64,000 bases of DNA, taken from the NCBI RefSeq assembly GCF_000001735.4, contig NC_003075.7, positions 2,109,001 to 2,173,000 on the forward strand, read 5' to 3'. The number at the start of each line of letters is the position of its first letter. The first letter of the stretch is position 1. A model generated the notes under the pieces. It was not told the DNA's origin. It searched no databases and was given only the letters and a program-made list of their open reading frames with translations. Made by a program: the position numbers and the translations under genes. This document shows positions 10,481 through 28,557 of the stretch, piece by piece. This stretch comes from Arabidopsis thaliana (Eukaryota > Streptophyta > Magnoliopsida > Brassicales > Brassicaceae).

Positions 10481-13472
10481 CTATATTAGATTCTTAGTGG
10501 TTCGTGTAACTCACTCACTTCTCACCGCGTGTTAATTATTTAACTAGCCGTTAGGCGTTAGTATTTCGACAGTGTGGCAACAACTGTTATAATAAATTCT
10601 CATTAAAACCAATTAATAGCTTCATGACCGAATTATTCCGATGAAAAGATAAAATAGTACTACATCTTTTTTTTTTTTTTTGTCATCAAATAGTACTACA
10701 TCTGTTTGCATGTAAATTGTATAGTACTACATCAAATTCCTTGTATGTTCTTAGTTTGTTTTTGATACATTTAAAAGGGAATATATATATATATATGTAA
10801 TTATACTAAGTTCTTAAGATATTCTATTCCCAAAATCTTGATTGGATGATTATTATTATTTTAAAATATTGATAAATTTTGACCATGTAATGGGTAAATT
10901 ATGAAATGCCTTGGAATTTTACTATTCATCCTACTTTTATTATTATTATTTTTATGAAATATACATATCATTCAATAACATTCCTAATTTTAACATTACA
11001 AACCACAATCGTTTGTATCAAACAAAATAGAATGAAAAGGAGGCAAAATACAGATATTTAAAAATTTAGGTTAATTTCCAGAGAATAGATTTTGTGGAGG
11101 AGAAATACATGGCATATAGTTCACAGTACAACGTTATGTTTTACATCTAATAGCAACCACCAACATATGATCTCCATCTTCTACATATACATTTTCGCTG
11201 CCATTTTAACAAATAAATCTTCAAGTTGGAACTTATTTACAAGAAATGTTATTGACATTTATTATTATCAAATAATTAATATTCTTAATTATTAGCATTT
11301 ACTTATCTAATATATATCCATCAATTCTAATTACTTTTAAAAAGGAAAAATGTTAGGATTTTATTAACATTATAATTTATTAAAGATAAATAATATAGTT
11401 ATTTAAAATTTATAAAATATTTAGGATATTTACCGAAAAATGTTTAGAATATATATAATATATGAAATGTATTAAATTAAATAACCATTTCAAAAGAAAA
11501 CTTTAAATTGAATTGAATTATAAATCTTTTAATAAAAATATTATTAGAACAAAAAAAAAAAAATAATGTTTAATTTACCGAACTAGATTAGATGGAGAGA
11601 CGGATGTAGAATATTATAATGTATGACTTTTACAACAATTAAATAACCATTTGAAAGAAGATTTTTAAATTAATTTGAATTATATATCTTTTAAATTAAA
11701 GTATTATTAAAATAAAATAACAAAAACAAAATGTTTAATTTCAGTGAACGAGTTTAGATGGTAGGACAGATTTGGGTCGATTGTAATACGAGATGATATA
11801 CCAAGAGTGAAATCTATTAGATATGTTTAGTTTCAGTGAACGAGATTACATGGTAGGACGAGTTTGAGTTGATAGTAATACGAGACGTTATACCATGGGT
11901 GAAATCCTAGATATAACAATCAAAATATAATTATATTATCTTAAAAACTTAACAAAATAAATATTATTAATAAAATAAACATAATTAAAATTTAAATTAT
12001 TTAATAATAATCTAGATTTTAACTTAATGAACTGTACATTATTGTTCCTATATTTTTAAACAGTAAAAATCAAACATAGTAAGAGTTATACATTCAGAAA
12101 ATACAAAACATTAAAGGCAAAAATGCTTAAAAAATCCCAAACAAATTTTAATTTGGAAGTTTAATACTCAATACTTTTGGATTGAAATAAAAATACATCA
12201 CTTAATAAATTGTTGCCAAATAAAACACTGTATTTTAATTATTGGTCGAATCGGACATATAAGTTAACAGCCGTTAACAGGCTTAACAAATTAAATTTTT
12301 ATTTGTAAAAAACCAAAATAGTCCCGCGATATTCAGCGGATTAAAATCTAGTTTCTTGTAAATATTCAATTCAAACCCCCAAAAAATACTTAATTTCTTT
12401 CAAAAATGATTTTTCAACATCTTAAATGTGTTTCCACTCTCAAAAACTATCGCTGATCCACTAAATTTCATATCCATCCAAATCCAAGTTTTACTTTTAC
12501 TTAAAAGCGTAATTTACTAAAATTGGTGACTCCCACTCCCACATTTGATCTTAAACAGCTTTATATTCTCAACTTTCCCCTTTCCATAATTTAAAAATAG
12601 ATCTTCTTTTACATTGAGAATCAGCATGATTGGAGATGGCTAGTGGGCATAAAATGTTAGGAATAGACCACATAAATAAAGCATAAATCATATAATTATA
12701 ACAATACCTTTTATTGGTAATTGGCATACACTTTCAAGTTTATATTTGGATTATTTCATTAGCTTTTTTAAAATTAAAATGTAGAAAACCACTTCCTACA
12801 ATTAGAAGAATTTTATTTTAAAATCTACGACAAAAGAAAATATGTTCCTTTTCAATCATTCTACTTAAATCTTTAGGACCAGGTTTAAACAAACTTCATG
12901 TCGGTATGTCTCTCATTGTCAAGATCTGAAGATTTGTTTTTTTTTTTTTTGAAAGAAAGAAAGAAAGAGACAAAACTTCAATAATTTACATTTTTTATTC
13001 TAGATGAATAAGGAGTGAAAATTCGGGTAAGCGGGTCGGGTTCAGATAAAATTTGATCGGATACGGATTCTTCGGTTAAAAATGTTTAGGACCCAATAGG
13101 ATAAATCTAAAATATTGGTTCGATTTTGGTTCAGGTCCAATTGGATTTGGGTTGGTTCGATATAGATTTTCAGGTCTTTTTTTAAACCGATACTCGAATT
13201 TTCGGGTAAATACCAGAACTTTCGGATAAAATTTCGGATTTTTGATTAAATTTAAATTTTCGAATAAAAATTCGGGTATATTTGGATTCGGATCGGATTC
13301 GAATTCGATTTTTTGGATAAAGAAATTTAGAAGTCAATAAAATAAACCTTCCGGTTGATTTAAGTTCAGATAATTAGATTTTTTGGATAAAGAAATTTAG
13401 AAGTCAATAAAATAAACCTTCCGGTTGATTTAGGTTCAGATAATCAGTTCCGGTTTTTTTTGGCCAGGCCTA
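10481..13472. other. AT-rich intergenic DNA with transposon-like relics
   Basis: No credible gene. Contains poly-T/A runs, two imperfect copies of a segment reading TTTAGTTTCAGTGAACGAG or close variants (about 11710-11770 and 11825-11900), and a CGGGT/TCGGA-rich degenerate stretch (13015-13470) that ends in TTGGCCAGGCCTA, which resembles a hAT terminus. A matching left end was not found. Confidence 0.5.
13307..13446. repeat. 70-bp direct tandem duplication
   Basis: Two near-identical copies with period 70, each containing AATTTAGAAGTCAATAAAAT and CTTCCGGTTGATTTA, within the degenerate CGGGT-rich stretch upstream of OSCA1. Confidence 0.8.
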
Positions 13473-14234
13473 CTGATGAACTGTTATTTTGGTAACTTCT
13501 AAATATCAAAACGGTCCTGAATCAGGACTGATAAAACGTTAAAAAAGAAAAAAAAAAGATCTACTCGTCTTCTTTGTTTGTTCGTTACAGTTTTTACAAA
13601 AACCGACAGACACTTTATCTCAAGAGACTGGGTCAGGCCTCTGTTCAATCTCTATCAAAATCCCTTTCGACATCATTCATAAACACTGACGAATCAGTGA
13701 AACAATATCTCAAACCCAGAAACCAACAATAATTCATAGATTACTACTATACAAAATTCTATATAACTATAATCTGTTCTCTTGTGTGTTTCTCGCGTGG
13801 CTTGCGTGTTACTTCATTCATCACTGCTTTAGCTTCTCCTCATATGAATCTCGAGGCAATCCAGTCACTGACTTTTCTCACTCCCCATCTCTAGGGTTTC
13901 TCTCTTTCCCTTATTTTATAATTTATTTCATTGAATCTCTGAATTTCATTCTCTTTTGTGGAGTACATTTGTGTAAAGCTTAGATTTTTATTTGGGTTTC
14001 AAGCAAACCGAGAAAAGAAACGATTAGATCTCCTTTTTCTGGGTTTGTTCTCAAAGATTTGTTCTGTTTCAGTTCTTCCAATTTGGGGGGATTTTATGTT
14101 GGATCCAGTCTCTAAAGGTTCGATTTTGATGTGTTTCCTTGATATGTAATCAGATTTGAATCTTAAAGTTTCTATCTTTATGACTCCTTTCAGGTTAAAA
14201 CTGTGAGCATTTGGAGTAGCAAAAGTAACAAAGC
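13473..14234 (+). promoter_or_regulatory. OSCA1 upstream region and 5' leader
   Basis: CT-rich leader-like sequence with no ORF that fits a protein. A pyrimidine-rich acceptor (CTCCTTTCAG at about 14183-14192) followed by AACTGTGAGCATTTGGAG suggests a leader intron ending 42 bases before the start codon; its donor could not be fixed. Confidence 0.4.
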
Positions 14235-17200
14235 ATGGCAACACTTAAAGACATTGGTGTATCAGCAGGGATAAACATCCTCACTGCATTCATTTTCTTC
14301 ATAATCTTTGCGTTTTTAAGGCTTCAGCCATTCAACGACAGAGTTTACTTCTCCAAATGGTACCTCAGGGGGTTAAGAAGCAGCCCTGCAAGTGGCGGCG
14401 GATTCGCGGGGCGGTTTGTGAATTTGGAGTTGAGATCATACCTCAAGTTCTTGCATTGGATGCCTGAAGCTCTTAAGATGCCTGAGCGTGAGCTGATTGA
14501 TCATGCTGGTTTAGACTCTGTTGTCTATCTCCGGATTTACTGGCTCGGGTATGAAAAAACTTGAGTCTTATTGAGTCAACCAATTAGTTTAATGTCTCAT
14601 AAAGCTGAACCATTTTTTGAATGTAGATTATAGAGTAGAGTTTGTTGGTCAAGATTAGATAAAAAAATTATATTTTGAGGCTAATTTTGTCATCAAGAAG
14701 AGGAAATTACGTTGACTAAGTCTTTAGAGAGAAGAAGCAATTCTCATGTCTGTCCATTAGATTTGAGTCATTTAGTAGTGAAGATTTTTTCCTTTGTTTT
14801 CTTATGTTGCAGGCTTAAGATTTTTGCTCCAATAGCAATGCTTGCTTGGGCAGTTCTTGTACCGGTTAATTGGACAAACAACGAGTTGGAGTTGGCTAAG
14901 CATTTTAAGAATGTGACTTCAAGTGATATTGACAAACTAACAATTTCGAATATCCCAGAAGGTTCAAATAGGTTTGTTCCACCAATCTCGAGTGTGTGTG
15001 TGTGTGCTTTCAGGTGCTTTAAAATGTTGGTTTGAGGTATAAAATCTCGAGTTACATTGTATTGATTTTTCCAGGTTTTGGGCTCATATCATAATGGCTT
15101 ATGCCTTTACAATCTGGACTTGTTATATGCTGATGAAGGAGTATGAGACAGTTGCTAACATGAGGCTTCAGTTTCTTGCCTCAGAAGGCCGTCGACCTGA
15201 CCAGTTCACTGTAAGATTCGTTTCTTATCCCTTGCTTTTAAACTCATAACACAGCTGGTACTGATCTTGTATGTTATGACGTTTTGGCAGGTTCTTGTTA
15301 GGAATGTACCTCCGGACCCAGACGAAACTGTGAGTGAGCTTGTGGAGCATTTTTTCCTAGTTAATCACCCTGATAACTACCTCACACATCAGGTAAATTT
15401 TCTCATTAAACGGCTTGAACTTTTCATATGTATTTCTATGGTGTTTTTACACTTCTTGAATCAATATTTAGGTTGTATGCAATGCAAACAAGCTCGCGGA
15501 TTTGGTTAGTAAAAAGACGAAGCTGCAGAACTGGCTTGACTATTATCAGCTCAAATACACTAGAAATAATTCTCAGATCAGACCTATAACGAAGGTACTT
15601 ACAGTGTTAAACGTGATGGTTCTGATGTTCTGTTAAGTAATAACTGTCTTCTCGCATCGTCTTAACAAACTCAGCTTGGGTGCCTTGGCTTGTGTGGACA
15701 AAAAGTTGACGCAATCGAACATTACATTGCTGAAGTAGATAAAACATCAAAAGAGGTCAGCTTTGTGGTCTGTCTGGTTTCCATTTGTGTGCCATATGCT
15801 TAATGTTCCTTTTTTGGTTTAAAATCTGCATTGTTTGTAGATTGCTGAAGAGAGAGAGAATGTGGTGAATGATCAAAAGTCAGTCATGCCAGCATCTTTT
15901 GTCTCTTTCAAAACCCGTTGGGCTGCTGCTGTTTGCGCTCAGACCACGCAGACCCGAAACCCAACTGAATGGTTAACCGAATGGGCTGCAGAGCCGCGTG
16001 ATATATATTGGCCAAACCTAGCGATTCCATATGTTTCTTTGACTGTGAGAAGATTGGTTATGAATGTAGCCTTCTTCTTCCTTACCTTCTTTTTCATCAT
16101 CCCTATCGCGTTTGTACAATCTCTTGCTACCATTGAAGGAATTGAGAAAGTTGCACCGTTCTTGAAAGTCATTATCGAAAAGTGAGTTCTCTTGTTCTCT
16201 AAAATTGTTCCATTCTTCATGACATTAAATATGAGGAACATTTTGACTAACAGTGGACCTTTTTGTTCACAGAGATTTCATAAAATCGCTGATACAAGGT
16301 TTGCTAGCCGGTATTGCGTTGAAGCTTTTCCTCATCTTTCTGCCAGCCATACTGATGACCATGTCCAAATTTGAAGGCTTTACTTCAGTTTCATTCTTAG
16401 AAAGACGATCCGCGTCTAGATATTACATCTTTAACTTAGTGAACGTCTTTCTTGGAAGTGTTATCGCTGGAGCTGCGTTTGAGCAGCTTAACTCTTTCCT
16501 CAATCAATCGCCTAATCAGTACGTGACTCTCTATCTCTGTTAATCTTTCGTTCTTTTTGGGTTACAGGCTTTTCTAAGGACTCTTCTTTTTAAAAATCTG
16601 TGCAGAATCCCTAAGACTATTGGCATGGCGATACCGATGAAAGCAACCTTCTTTATCACATATATAATGGTTGATGGTTGGGCAGGAGTTGCAGGAGAGA
16701 TTCTTATGTTGAAACCTCTCATTATATACCACCTCAAAAACGCATTCTTGGTGAAAACAGAGAAAGACAGAGAGGAAGCAATGAACCCGGGAAGCATCGG
16801 TTTCAACACTGGAGAGCCTCAGATACAGCTTTACTTCCTTCTTGGTCTTGTCTATGCTCCTGTGACACCAATGCTTCTTCCTTTTATCTTAGTCTTTTTC
16901 GCTCTTGCTTATGTCGTATACCGCCATCAGGTAAATGTAGTTTCTTTCTCTCCTAAATTTGATGAAACTGGCTAGTTTGATAACTTGAACCTTCTGTTTA
17001 TTTGTTTTCTTATTCTCAGATCATAAATGTGTATAATCAAGAGTATGAGAGCGCTGCTGCGTTTTGGCCGGATGTTCATGGACGGGTTATAACGGCATTG
17101 ATCATATCTCAGTTGCTTCTGATGGGTTTGTTAGGTACAAAACATGCCGCTTCAGCTGCTCCGTTTCTCATTGCTCTTCCTGTGATTACTATCGGTTTCC

Positions 17201-17624
17201 ACCGCTTCTGTAAAGGCCGTTTCGAACCTGCCTTTGTCCGTTACCCCTTACAGGTCAGTTTCTTCTACGTTATCTAGATTTATTATTTCTGTTTAGTTCG
17301 ATTTTTGTCACTGTTTGGATCGGTTTTACGAGCCCCAGAAATGGCAAAATGTTGATTATTTTACAGGAAGCTATGATGAAAGATACATTGGAAAGAGCAA
17401 GAGAGCCAAATCTGAACCTGAAAGGTTACTTGCAAGACGCTTATATTCATCCGGTTTTTAAAGGCGGTGATAATGATGACGACGGTGACATGATCGGAAA
17501 ATTGGAGAATGAAGTCATCATAGTGCCAACAAAACGCCAATCGCGGAGGAACACTCCTGCACCGAGCAGAATCAGCGGTGAATCGTCTCCATCTTTGGCC
17601 GTTATTAACGGTAAAGAAGTCTAG
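14235..17624 (+). CDS. OSCA1: OSCA1-type hyperosmolality-gated calcium-permeable channel
   Basis: Plasma-membrane cation channel that opens on osmotic or mechanical stress and admits Ca2+ (OSCA/TMEM63 family). Eleven exons join in frame to 772 residues: 14235-14548, 14813-14971, 15075-15210, 15291-15392, 15472-15594, 15675-15755, 15841-16181, 16273-16518, 16606-16930, 17020-17253, 17367-17624. The N-terminal membrane helix (NILTAFIFFIIFAFLRL) and two more make the RSN1_TM region. A cytosolic RNA-recognition-like domain follows (VLVRNVPPDPDETVSELVEHFF to AAEPRDIYWPNL). The C-terminal DUF221 pore domain carries about eight helices (from VMNVAFFFLTFFFIIPIAF to SQLLLMGLLGTKHAA). The tail is Asp-rich then Ser/Arg-rich. 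No lesion seen. Corresponds to At4g04340 as I recall it. Confidence 0.96.
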
Positions 17625-19128
17625 TTTAACGGTTTCAATTCAGTAAAAGCATCTGCATACGATTTAAGTATGAATATAGTTCGTGTATGTATGTACTTTT
17701 ATGTGTACATAGAGAGGTTTGTGTTTTTGCTTAGACGTTGTTGATGGGTTTTAATTGTTGAAGTATTGAAGTTTCAGGGTATTTTTAGAATAATATCATT
17801 TTAATTGGGTGTTTTTCAAACAATGAATTTGTGGCAATCTTGCCAAACAAAAATATACGAAATGGTCGAATAGTTGAGGCGGTTAGGGCGGACAAATTCA
17901 TTTGCGATTTAAACCATTTTTGTGTACCTTTCATAAACTATATAAGCCATGCTAGTGTAGGTTGAAAAAGATAGAACAAGTTGAACTACAGACCGGTTTT
18001 ACTTAAAGTTAGTCCGTGGTGGTTTATTGTCCGATTCAAAAATAGAGTGGTTTAGTCGATTAACGGATTAGTCTGTTTTCTCATGTCATCCATTGAAAGC
18101 CGAAGAGTTTGTAGAAGTAAACAAAAAGATATAAACAATAATAAAACAAGAATTGCATAATTTTGTATTCAACAGAAATTATAAAAAAACTTATAGAAAG
18201 CCACATTACAGTACAAGAAATCATTCTTATATCTAATAATAGGAGAAGTACATGATTTTTCATCCCAAAAAAAAAAAAGAGGTACATGATTTACACCTCG
18301 TCGATATCCTAACGATTAAAAAACTGTAACTACTGATTTTACTACAGTATATATGTATCGACAACATAACAATGTCGTGACTTATATACTGTTGAGCTCC
18401 TAAGAAAAAAATAACGCTATTATTGATTTCACAATAGTAGCAATCTCAACTCCATAGCGAATGACGTAGAGAAATGTAACCAAGACATTTTTTCAGAAAC
18501 TATGATCGATATATTTCAAGAAAGGTAGACAAAAAGTGAGAGGCTATTATGTGAATGAAGTAAAAAAGTAGAACTATTGAGGCTAATTTATAGAGAATGA
18601 ATTGTAAATAAGCAATGCGATGGGCTGCAAACTCTTCTCGTAAATCTGCAAATTTATTAAGACAGTGCACCTAAATATTAATGAAGAGAGTTAATGAATC
18701 AATAAATTTGAACATCGTGACTTGTTAAGTTTGGTGAGAGGGGAATAAGGAACGTTCTATATGTAAAGCAATGATAATTAAGAGTTAAGGAGTTCATAGT
18801 TCATGTTTTTCTCTAGTTTGGACTTGAGTCCAAAATCCAAATTAATCCAAAACAATGTTGAGCCTAAACTGTCCCAAGACTCCCAACAACTCAGGAAGCT
18901 CTTGCTGTTTTCCTTTTAATCATTGTGATATTACATTCTTGATCGTCCCACAGGGAAAATATTTTAGCCGTTAGACCAAATGATAAAAAACTGTAACTGT
19001 TGATGGGAACGGCGTCGTTTCGCTAACCTTCGTTTTAACTGATCTCAATTCTCAAGGTTCAAAAGAGTACACACACACTTATCTCAATTATCCACTGAAA
19101 CATTCGTCTCCGGCGAAACAAAACCAGA
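17625..19128. other. Intergenic, OSCA1 to leucyl-tRNA synthetase
   Basis: The 3' UTR of OSCA1 probably ends within the first 200 bases. The rest is AT-rich, with only spurious short ORFs. Near 19005 AACGGCGTCGTTTCG lies about 115 bases before the synthetase start and may belong to its promoter. Confidence 0.5.
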
Positions 19129-24030
<4,902 letters not shown>

Positions 24031-24141
24031 GATTTAGAAAGAAGAAACAATTACAAAACCTGTCAAATGAACAAAATTTTATCTCTATTGAGAGTTTCCA
24101 TTATATAGAAAAAGATTCTTTTAGAAGCAAAAGATCTGTTC

Positions 24142-24866
24142 TTAGATAACATCAGAAGCAACAGTTCCTTCTTTCCATCCTCCTTGCCGAGCTCGAAGCT
24201 CCCACATGTAAGAAAGTCTTCTCTGTTCATCTAGAGCTGCTTCTGCTTTCTCTCTTGCTAGCTCACATGTTTCCATCCCCATACTGCATTTATCAGCCTC
24301 TTTCTGATACTGAGACGCCGCTTTCTTAGCATCTAGCAGCAACCTATCTGCACGCCATTCGTCTTCTTGAGCTTGTGCTTCTCTTAGCTTCAGCTCTTCA
24401 GCTACCATTTCAGTAAAACTACTCTCGCTCTCTTCACTCCCTTCCTCGTGCCTCATGCAATCTTGGCAATGAAACAAGATCCAACCAAAATGCACGTGAA
24501 ATCTGCGACGTTTTAGCATTCTTACTAAATATATAAAAAGTTATTACCAGAAAAATACTCACCTAAGAAACTGTGATTGCTTAATCCTGCAGAAGAAACA
24601 TTGAATCAAACGTTTCAAAAGTTGGGTTTTGTGACCAGGGAAAGAAGAAAGGAAAGACAACGATAATGATGATGATTACCGTCGGGAATGGAGAGGAGAG
24701 GCTGAGAAGAACAATCACATACACAAGGAGGACAAGAGGAGTGGAGAGAATCTGCAATGGTCTCATTGAGATGCCAATACAGAGACGGTCCTGCAATATA
24801 TGCGACAATACACAGTCCCATTACCACTGTTACCACCTTCGCCGTCTTCTTCTGCCTTCTGGTCAT
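24142..24866 (-). CDS. DUF1068 membrane-anchored small protein
   Basis: Function unknown. Three exons (24866-24680, 24586-24563, 24461-24142) join in frame to 176 residues. A basic start (MTRRQKKTAK) precedes one hydrophobic segment, residues 11-29 (VVTVVMGLCIVAYIAGPSL). A Cys-rich stretch SCPPCVCDCSS follows at about 44-54, then a CMRHEEG segment and a long charged, probably coiled-coil region (MVAEELKLREAQAQEDEWRA onward) ending in RQGGWKEGTVASDVI. This is the usual plan of plant DUF1068 proteins: N-terminal anchor, Cys cluster, helical tail. Exon 2 is only 24 bases. Tail to tail with the synthetase and 193 bases upstream of the PPR gene on the same strand, each probably with its own promoter. 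Corresponds to At4g04360 as I recall it. Confidence 0.9.
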
Positions 24867-25059
24867 CTCTCTCTATTTCTTTCTCTCTGCAAATTAATGG
24901 TGTCTTCTCTTTTGTTTGAATCTTAGAAGATTCTCAGTAACTGTTCTCCTTGAAATGTCCCCCAAGTATTGGATCCTTTCAAGACTTCACGCATCATTAG
25001 ATCCTATTTTTAGCAGATGCTTTGCAATTATAAAATTTATGTCATAATTCTGTTTGACA

Positions 25060-27249
25060 CTAATTATTTGAACCAAACTGCATCATTTCCCTGCTAAGAA
25101 GTTTTAATAGAGACACTGTATCATCTGAATGTGATGTATGATTCATGAAAAATGTTGTGGTTTTCCCGTTCATCTCGATTTTGCTCCATCCCGGGAGCTT
25201 TTTCAAGCCGAGAGACCTCATCTGATTCCATGATTCACTCACATCGTCCCATCTCTTCATCGCAGCAAAAGAATGTCCTAGTTTTACGTAATGTCCAGCG
25301 TCCCCTGGCTTCAACTCGATCATATCCTCACAAATTATATCTTCGACCTCTGTTTTCCCATTTGCACGGCAAGCATCGAGTATTATACCCAAGACATCAA
25401 TCGAAGGTCTGGTAAAGTTCTCTTTGTAGAACTTGAATGCGTCTTCTATTCTTTTAGCTCTACATAGAAGATCAACCACACAAGCAAGGTGTTCGTGATT
25501 CGGTTCAACACCAAAATCTCTGACCATTGAACTGAATATTTTCAAACCTTGTTGAACCATTCCATTATGGCTGCAAGATGAGAGAACTGCAAGAAATATC
25601 ACGTGGTTCGGCTCCATTCCAGAGTGAAGAAACTCTGAGTAAATTTCCAAAGCAATATCCCCTTTACCATGAAAACCATACCCTGCAATGAGTATGCCCC
25701 ATGAAACAACATCTTTCCACGAGATCGAATCGAAACACCTCTGTGCAGCTTCTAAGTAGCCACATTTCGAATACATATCAACTAGAGCTGTATCAACCAA
25801 GGAACATGGCCTGATAAAGCTTCTGATTACAATACAGTGGATCAGTTTCCCTACAGGGAGAGCTCCAGCAGATGAACAGGCTTGTAAAAGTGAGACAACA
25901 GTAAATGAATCAACTTGTTGCACGGTTTTGAACTTCATTTCTTCAAACAATAACAAGGCCTTACACAGATCTACGTTCTGGGCATATCCGGAGATAATCG
26001 CATTCCACGAAACTAAGTCTCTTTCATTCATCCGTTCAAAGATAACTAAACTTTTATCCAAATGACCGCACTTTGCATACATTGTGATCAAAGAGTTCAA
26101 CGCAGGAGTGTCTAGTGTATATCCATGCCTCAGTACATAGCCATGGACTGAAGCGCCAAGATCAAAGGAACCCAATTGAGCACAAGATGCTACAACACTA
26201 GCTATTGCTTCACTCGACAGGTCTGATCCTGATTGTAACATTTCCGAGAAAACAATCAGTGCCTTTTCTGCTCTACCCAACCGCATAAGTCCTGATATCA
26301 TGACTGTCCAGCAAACAACATCCTTATTGGGAATCGTTTCGAGTACCCGATATGAAGCTTCCTCCTTTCCACACTTCAAGTACATTGTTATCAATGCCGT
26401 CTTGAGATGCATATCTACATCAAAACCAGTTTTTACAATTTGGCAGTGCAACATTCTTCCCATTTCAAGATCACACATTGTTCCACTCACTGAAAGTGAT
26501 GCTCCAAATGTCTGCTGATCAGGTCTTAAACCATCACCTCTCATTCTGTACAAAAGCTTCAAGATTTCAGACATATTACCAACAGAAGCATACCCTGAAA
26601 TCATTGTGTTCCATGAAACCATATCTCGTTGCTCCATCTGATCAAATAAATCCTTAGCATCTCCAACATGATCACACTTGCAATACAAATTCAACATAGA
26701 GTTCATCACAGCTATATCACAATCAAAACCATAAATCACAGCAAAGTCATGTAAACACTGTAACTGCGTAATCTCTAAAACCCCACTCAACATTTCCAAC
26801 AACGTAACCGGACCCGGTTTGATCCCCTGAAATCTCATCTCGTTCACCAACGAACAAGCTTCTCCAACAATTCCAGCGCGTGAGTAACACCCAATCATCG
26901 CAGTCCAGTGCACCACATCTCTCTCACGCATTTCCTCGAACACTTTCCGAGCATGAGCCAAGAGTCCAAATTTCGCATAAAGATTGACCAATGAAGATGA
27001 TATGTAGAAATCTGAAGAGAACCCATTAACGAGAACCTGCTGGTGAATCGAGAGACCAAAAGAGAGGCGCTGAAGAGAAGCACAAGCTTTGAGAAGACTA
27101 GGGAAAGTAAAAGTATCAGGTAAGAGTTTATTGGCGAGCATGGAAGAGAATGTTGAGAGAACTTGCTTGTGATCGCCATGAGATGATAAATGGTTAATGT
27201 GAGAGTTGAAGTACTTGGTGGAGTTCAACACAGACGAAGTTCTGATCAT
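25060..27249 (-). CDS. Pentatricopeptide repeat protein, PLS class, E subgroup
   Basis: An intronless reading frame of 729 residues from MIRTSSVLNS; an in-frame ATG at 27306 would add 19 residues. It is built almost wholly of PPR motifs such as VVHWTAMIGCYSRAG, MVSWNTMISGYASVG, DLVSWNAIISGYAQN and DVVSWGILIAGYGFHG, with P, L and S types alternating. It ends in an E/E+ like region (PGWSKIEMNGKTTTFF) and has no DYW deaminase domain. Such proteins bind organellar RNA, and E-class members usually act in C-to-U editing together with a separate DYW-type protein. The target is unknown. The N-terminus has a basic, Ser-rich start that fits organelle import. No lesion found. Corresponds to At4g04370 as I recall it. 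Confidence 0.95.
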   Translation of the reverse strand: MIRTSSVLNSTKYFNSHINHLSSHGDHKQVLSTFSSMLANKLLPDTFTFPSLLKACASLQRLSFGLSIHQQVLVNGFSSDFYISSSLVNLYAKFGLLAHARKVFEEMRERDVVHWTAMIGCYSRAGIVGEACSLVNEMRFQGIKPGPVTLLEMLSGVLEITQLQCLHDFAVIYGFDCDIAVMNSMLNLYCKCDHVGDAKDLFDQMEQRDMVSWNTMISGYASVGNMSEILKLLYRMRGDGLRPDQQTFGASLSVSGTMCDLEMGRMLHCQIVKTGFDVDMHLKTALITMYLKCGKEEASYRVLETIPNKDVVCWTVMISGLMRLGRAEKALIVFSEMLQSGSDLSSEAIASVVASCAQLGSFDLGASVHGYVLRHGYTLDTPALNSLITMYAKCGHLDKSLVIFERMNERDLVSWNAIISGYAQNVDLCKALLLFEEMKFKTVQQVDSFTVVSLLQACSSAGALPVGKLIHCIVIRSFIRPCSLVDTALVDMYSKCGYLEAAQRCFDSISWKDVVSWGILIAGYGFHGKGDIALEIYSEFLHSGMEPNHVIFLAVLSSCSHNGMVQQGLKIFSSMVRDFGVEPNHEHLACVVDLLCRAKRIEDAFKFYKENFTRPSIDVLGIILDACRANGKTEVEDIICEDMIELKPGDAGHYVKLGHSFAAMKRWDDVSESWNQMRSLGLKKLPGWSKIEMNGKTTTFFMNHTSHSDDTVSLLKLLSREMMQFGSNN

Positions 27250-27487
27250 AGCTCCATGGTTACAATTACAATGAAATCGTCTCCATATCAATCTTATTAC
27301 AGTCACAGAAGAAGATATTGTATTTGTGTAATGGTTTACTTATCAGGTTTATATCAACCCGAACCAAACTAAACCAAACCGAACCAAACCAAAATTTCAA
27401 ACTATTTTTAATTACGAATTATTATTACTCTTCGGAGTAGGAGGTAACTAAAAACCCTAAAGTCAAAAAACCAAACCGCACCTATCG

Positions 27488-28557
27488 ATGTCGGAACTTC
27501 CAGAGGATATCGTGGAGGAGATACGATCTACTTGCAAAACATGGAACCATTTATTCAACGATACAAGATTCGCAAAAAAGCACTTCGATAAAGCCGTAAG
27601 ACAATATCTAGCTCTCACGATCACAAAGGAATTTAGGGTTTATTTGTTGAACTTTAATCTCTATGGATGTAACAGGTGAACTTAGCATAATCAATTCTCA
27701 TTCTTATTTAAACTTAGCTGATATAGAGGAAGTTTTGCACTACGATGGCTTATTGTTATGTACCATTATGAGAGGTTGCCCTAGACTCGTAGTTTGGAAC
27801 CCGTGTACTGGTCAAACCAAGTGGATTCAAATCAATTCAAGTTGCTACTACGGATATGCTCTTGGATCTTGGCAAGACAAGGAATTCAGAAATAATAATA
27901 GCTACAAAATATTGAGCTATAATTATTTTGATATTCACAAGCAAAACTTCGCTGTGACATAAAGTCTAATTCATGGAGGAATCTTGACGTCACTCCGGAC
28001 TGTCGCTTAGTGAATGCTAGTCTTTACAGCGTATCTTTGAAAGGAAGGACTTACTAATTTGCTGCTCCATTGACAACCATCTTTCGGAAGAGACACACCT
28101 CGGCTTAGTCAGTTTTGATTATAAAACAGAGAGATTTGAACGTATGTGTCTTCCGTCGTGTCACATAGCAACTATGTTGGGAACTTTGGCTCTCTCCGTT
28201 GTTAAAGAAGAAAAACTTATTGTGTTATTACATGGCGCAAATACATCAAAGACAGAAATATGGCTAACAAATAAGATTGATGAGACCAAAGTGGTGTCGT
28301 GGAGCATGGTCTTAGCAATGGATCACCTTGAGTTTGATATTTGGTCTAACGTAAGGCTTATTTTTGACGAGGAGAAGAGATTCGGTGTGTGTTGTAATCG
28401 GAAACGTAGGGTCAAGAATGGCAAGATTCACTGTGAATGCATAGTACACATAATTGAGGAGGATAATAAAGTGACAAAAGTGGATTTTGCAGCATCTAAG
28501 TTGTCATATCTGCCACTTTTGTTCAATTATGTTCCAAGTTTGGTTCAAATCCAGTGA
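27488..28557 (+). pseudogene. F-box (FBA type) pseudogene
   Basis: Starts MSELPEDIVEEI and jumps straight to RSTCKTWNHLFNDTRFAKKH; about a dozen residues in the middle of the F-box are missing. The reading shifts at about 27665-27690 into an FBA domain segment (ADIEEVLHYDGLLLCT, RLVVWNPCTGQTKWIQ, SYKILSYNYF). It is broken again around 27960-28140, and resumes in a third frame at 28144 (MCLPSCHIATMLGTLALSVV to VPSLVQIQ). Intact relatives are substrate receptors of SCF ubiquitin ligases. With a damaged F-box and several shifts this copy should not bind SKP1. F-box families in Arabidopsis have many dead copies of this kind. Confidence 0.85.

Noticed and set aside
13015-13472. hAT-like element upstream of OSCA1 ending in GGCCAGGCCTA
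   Set aside because: No matching left terminus or target duplication could be found.
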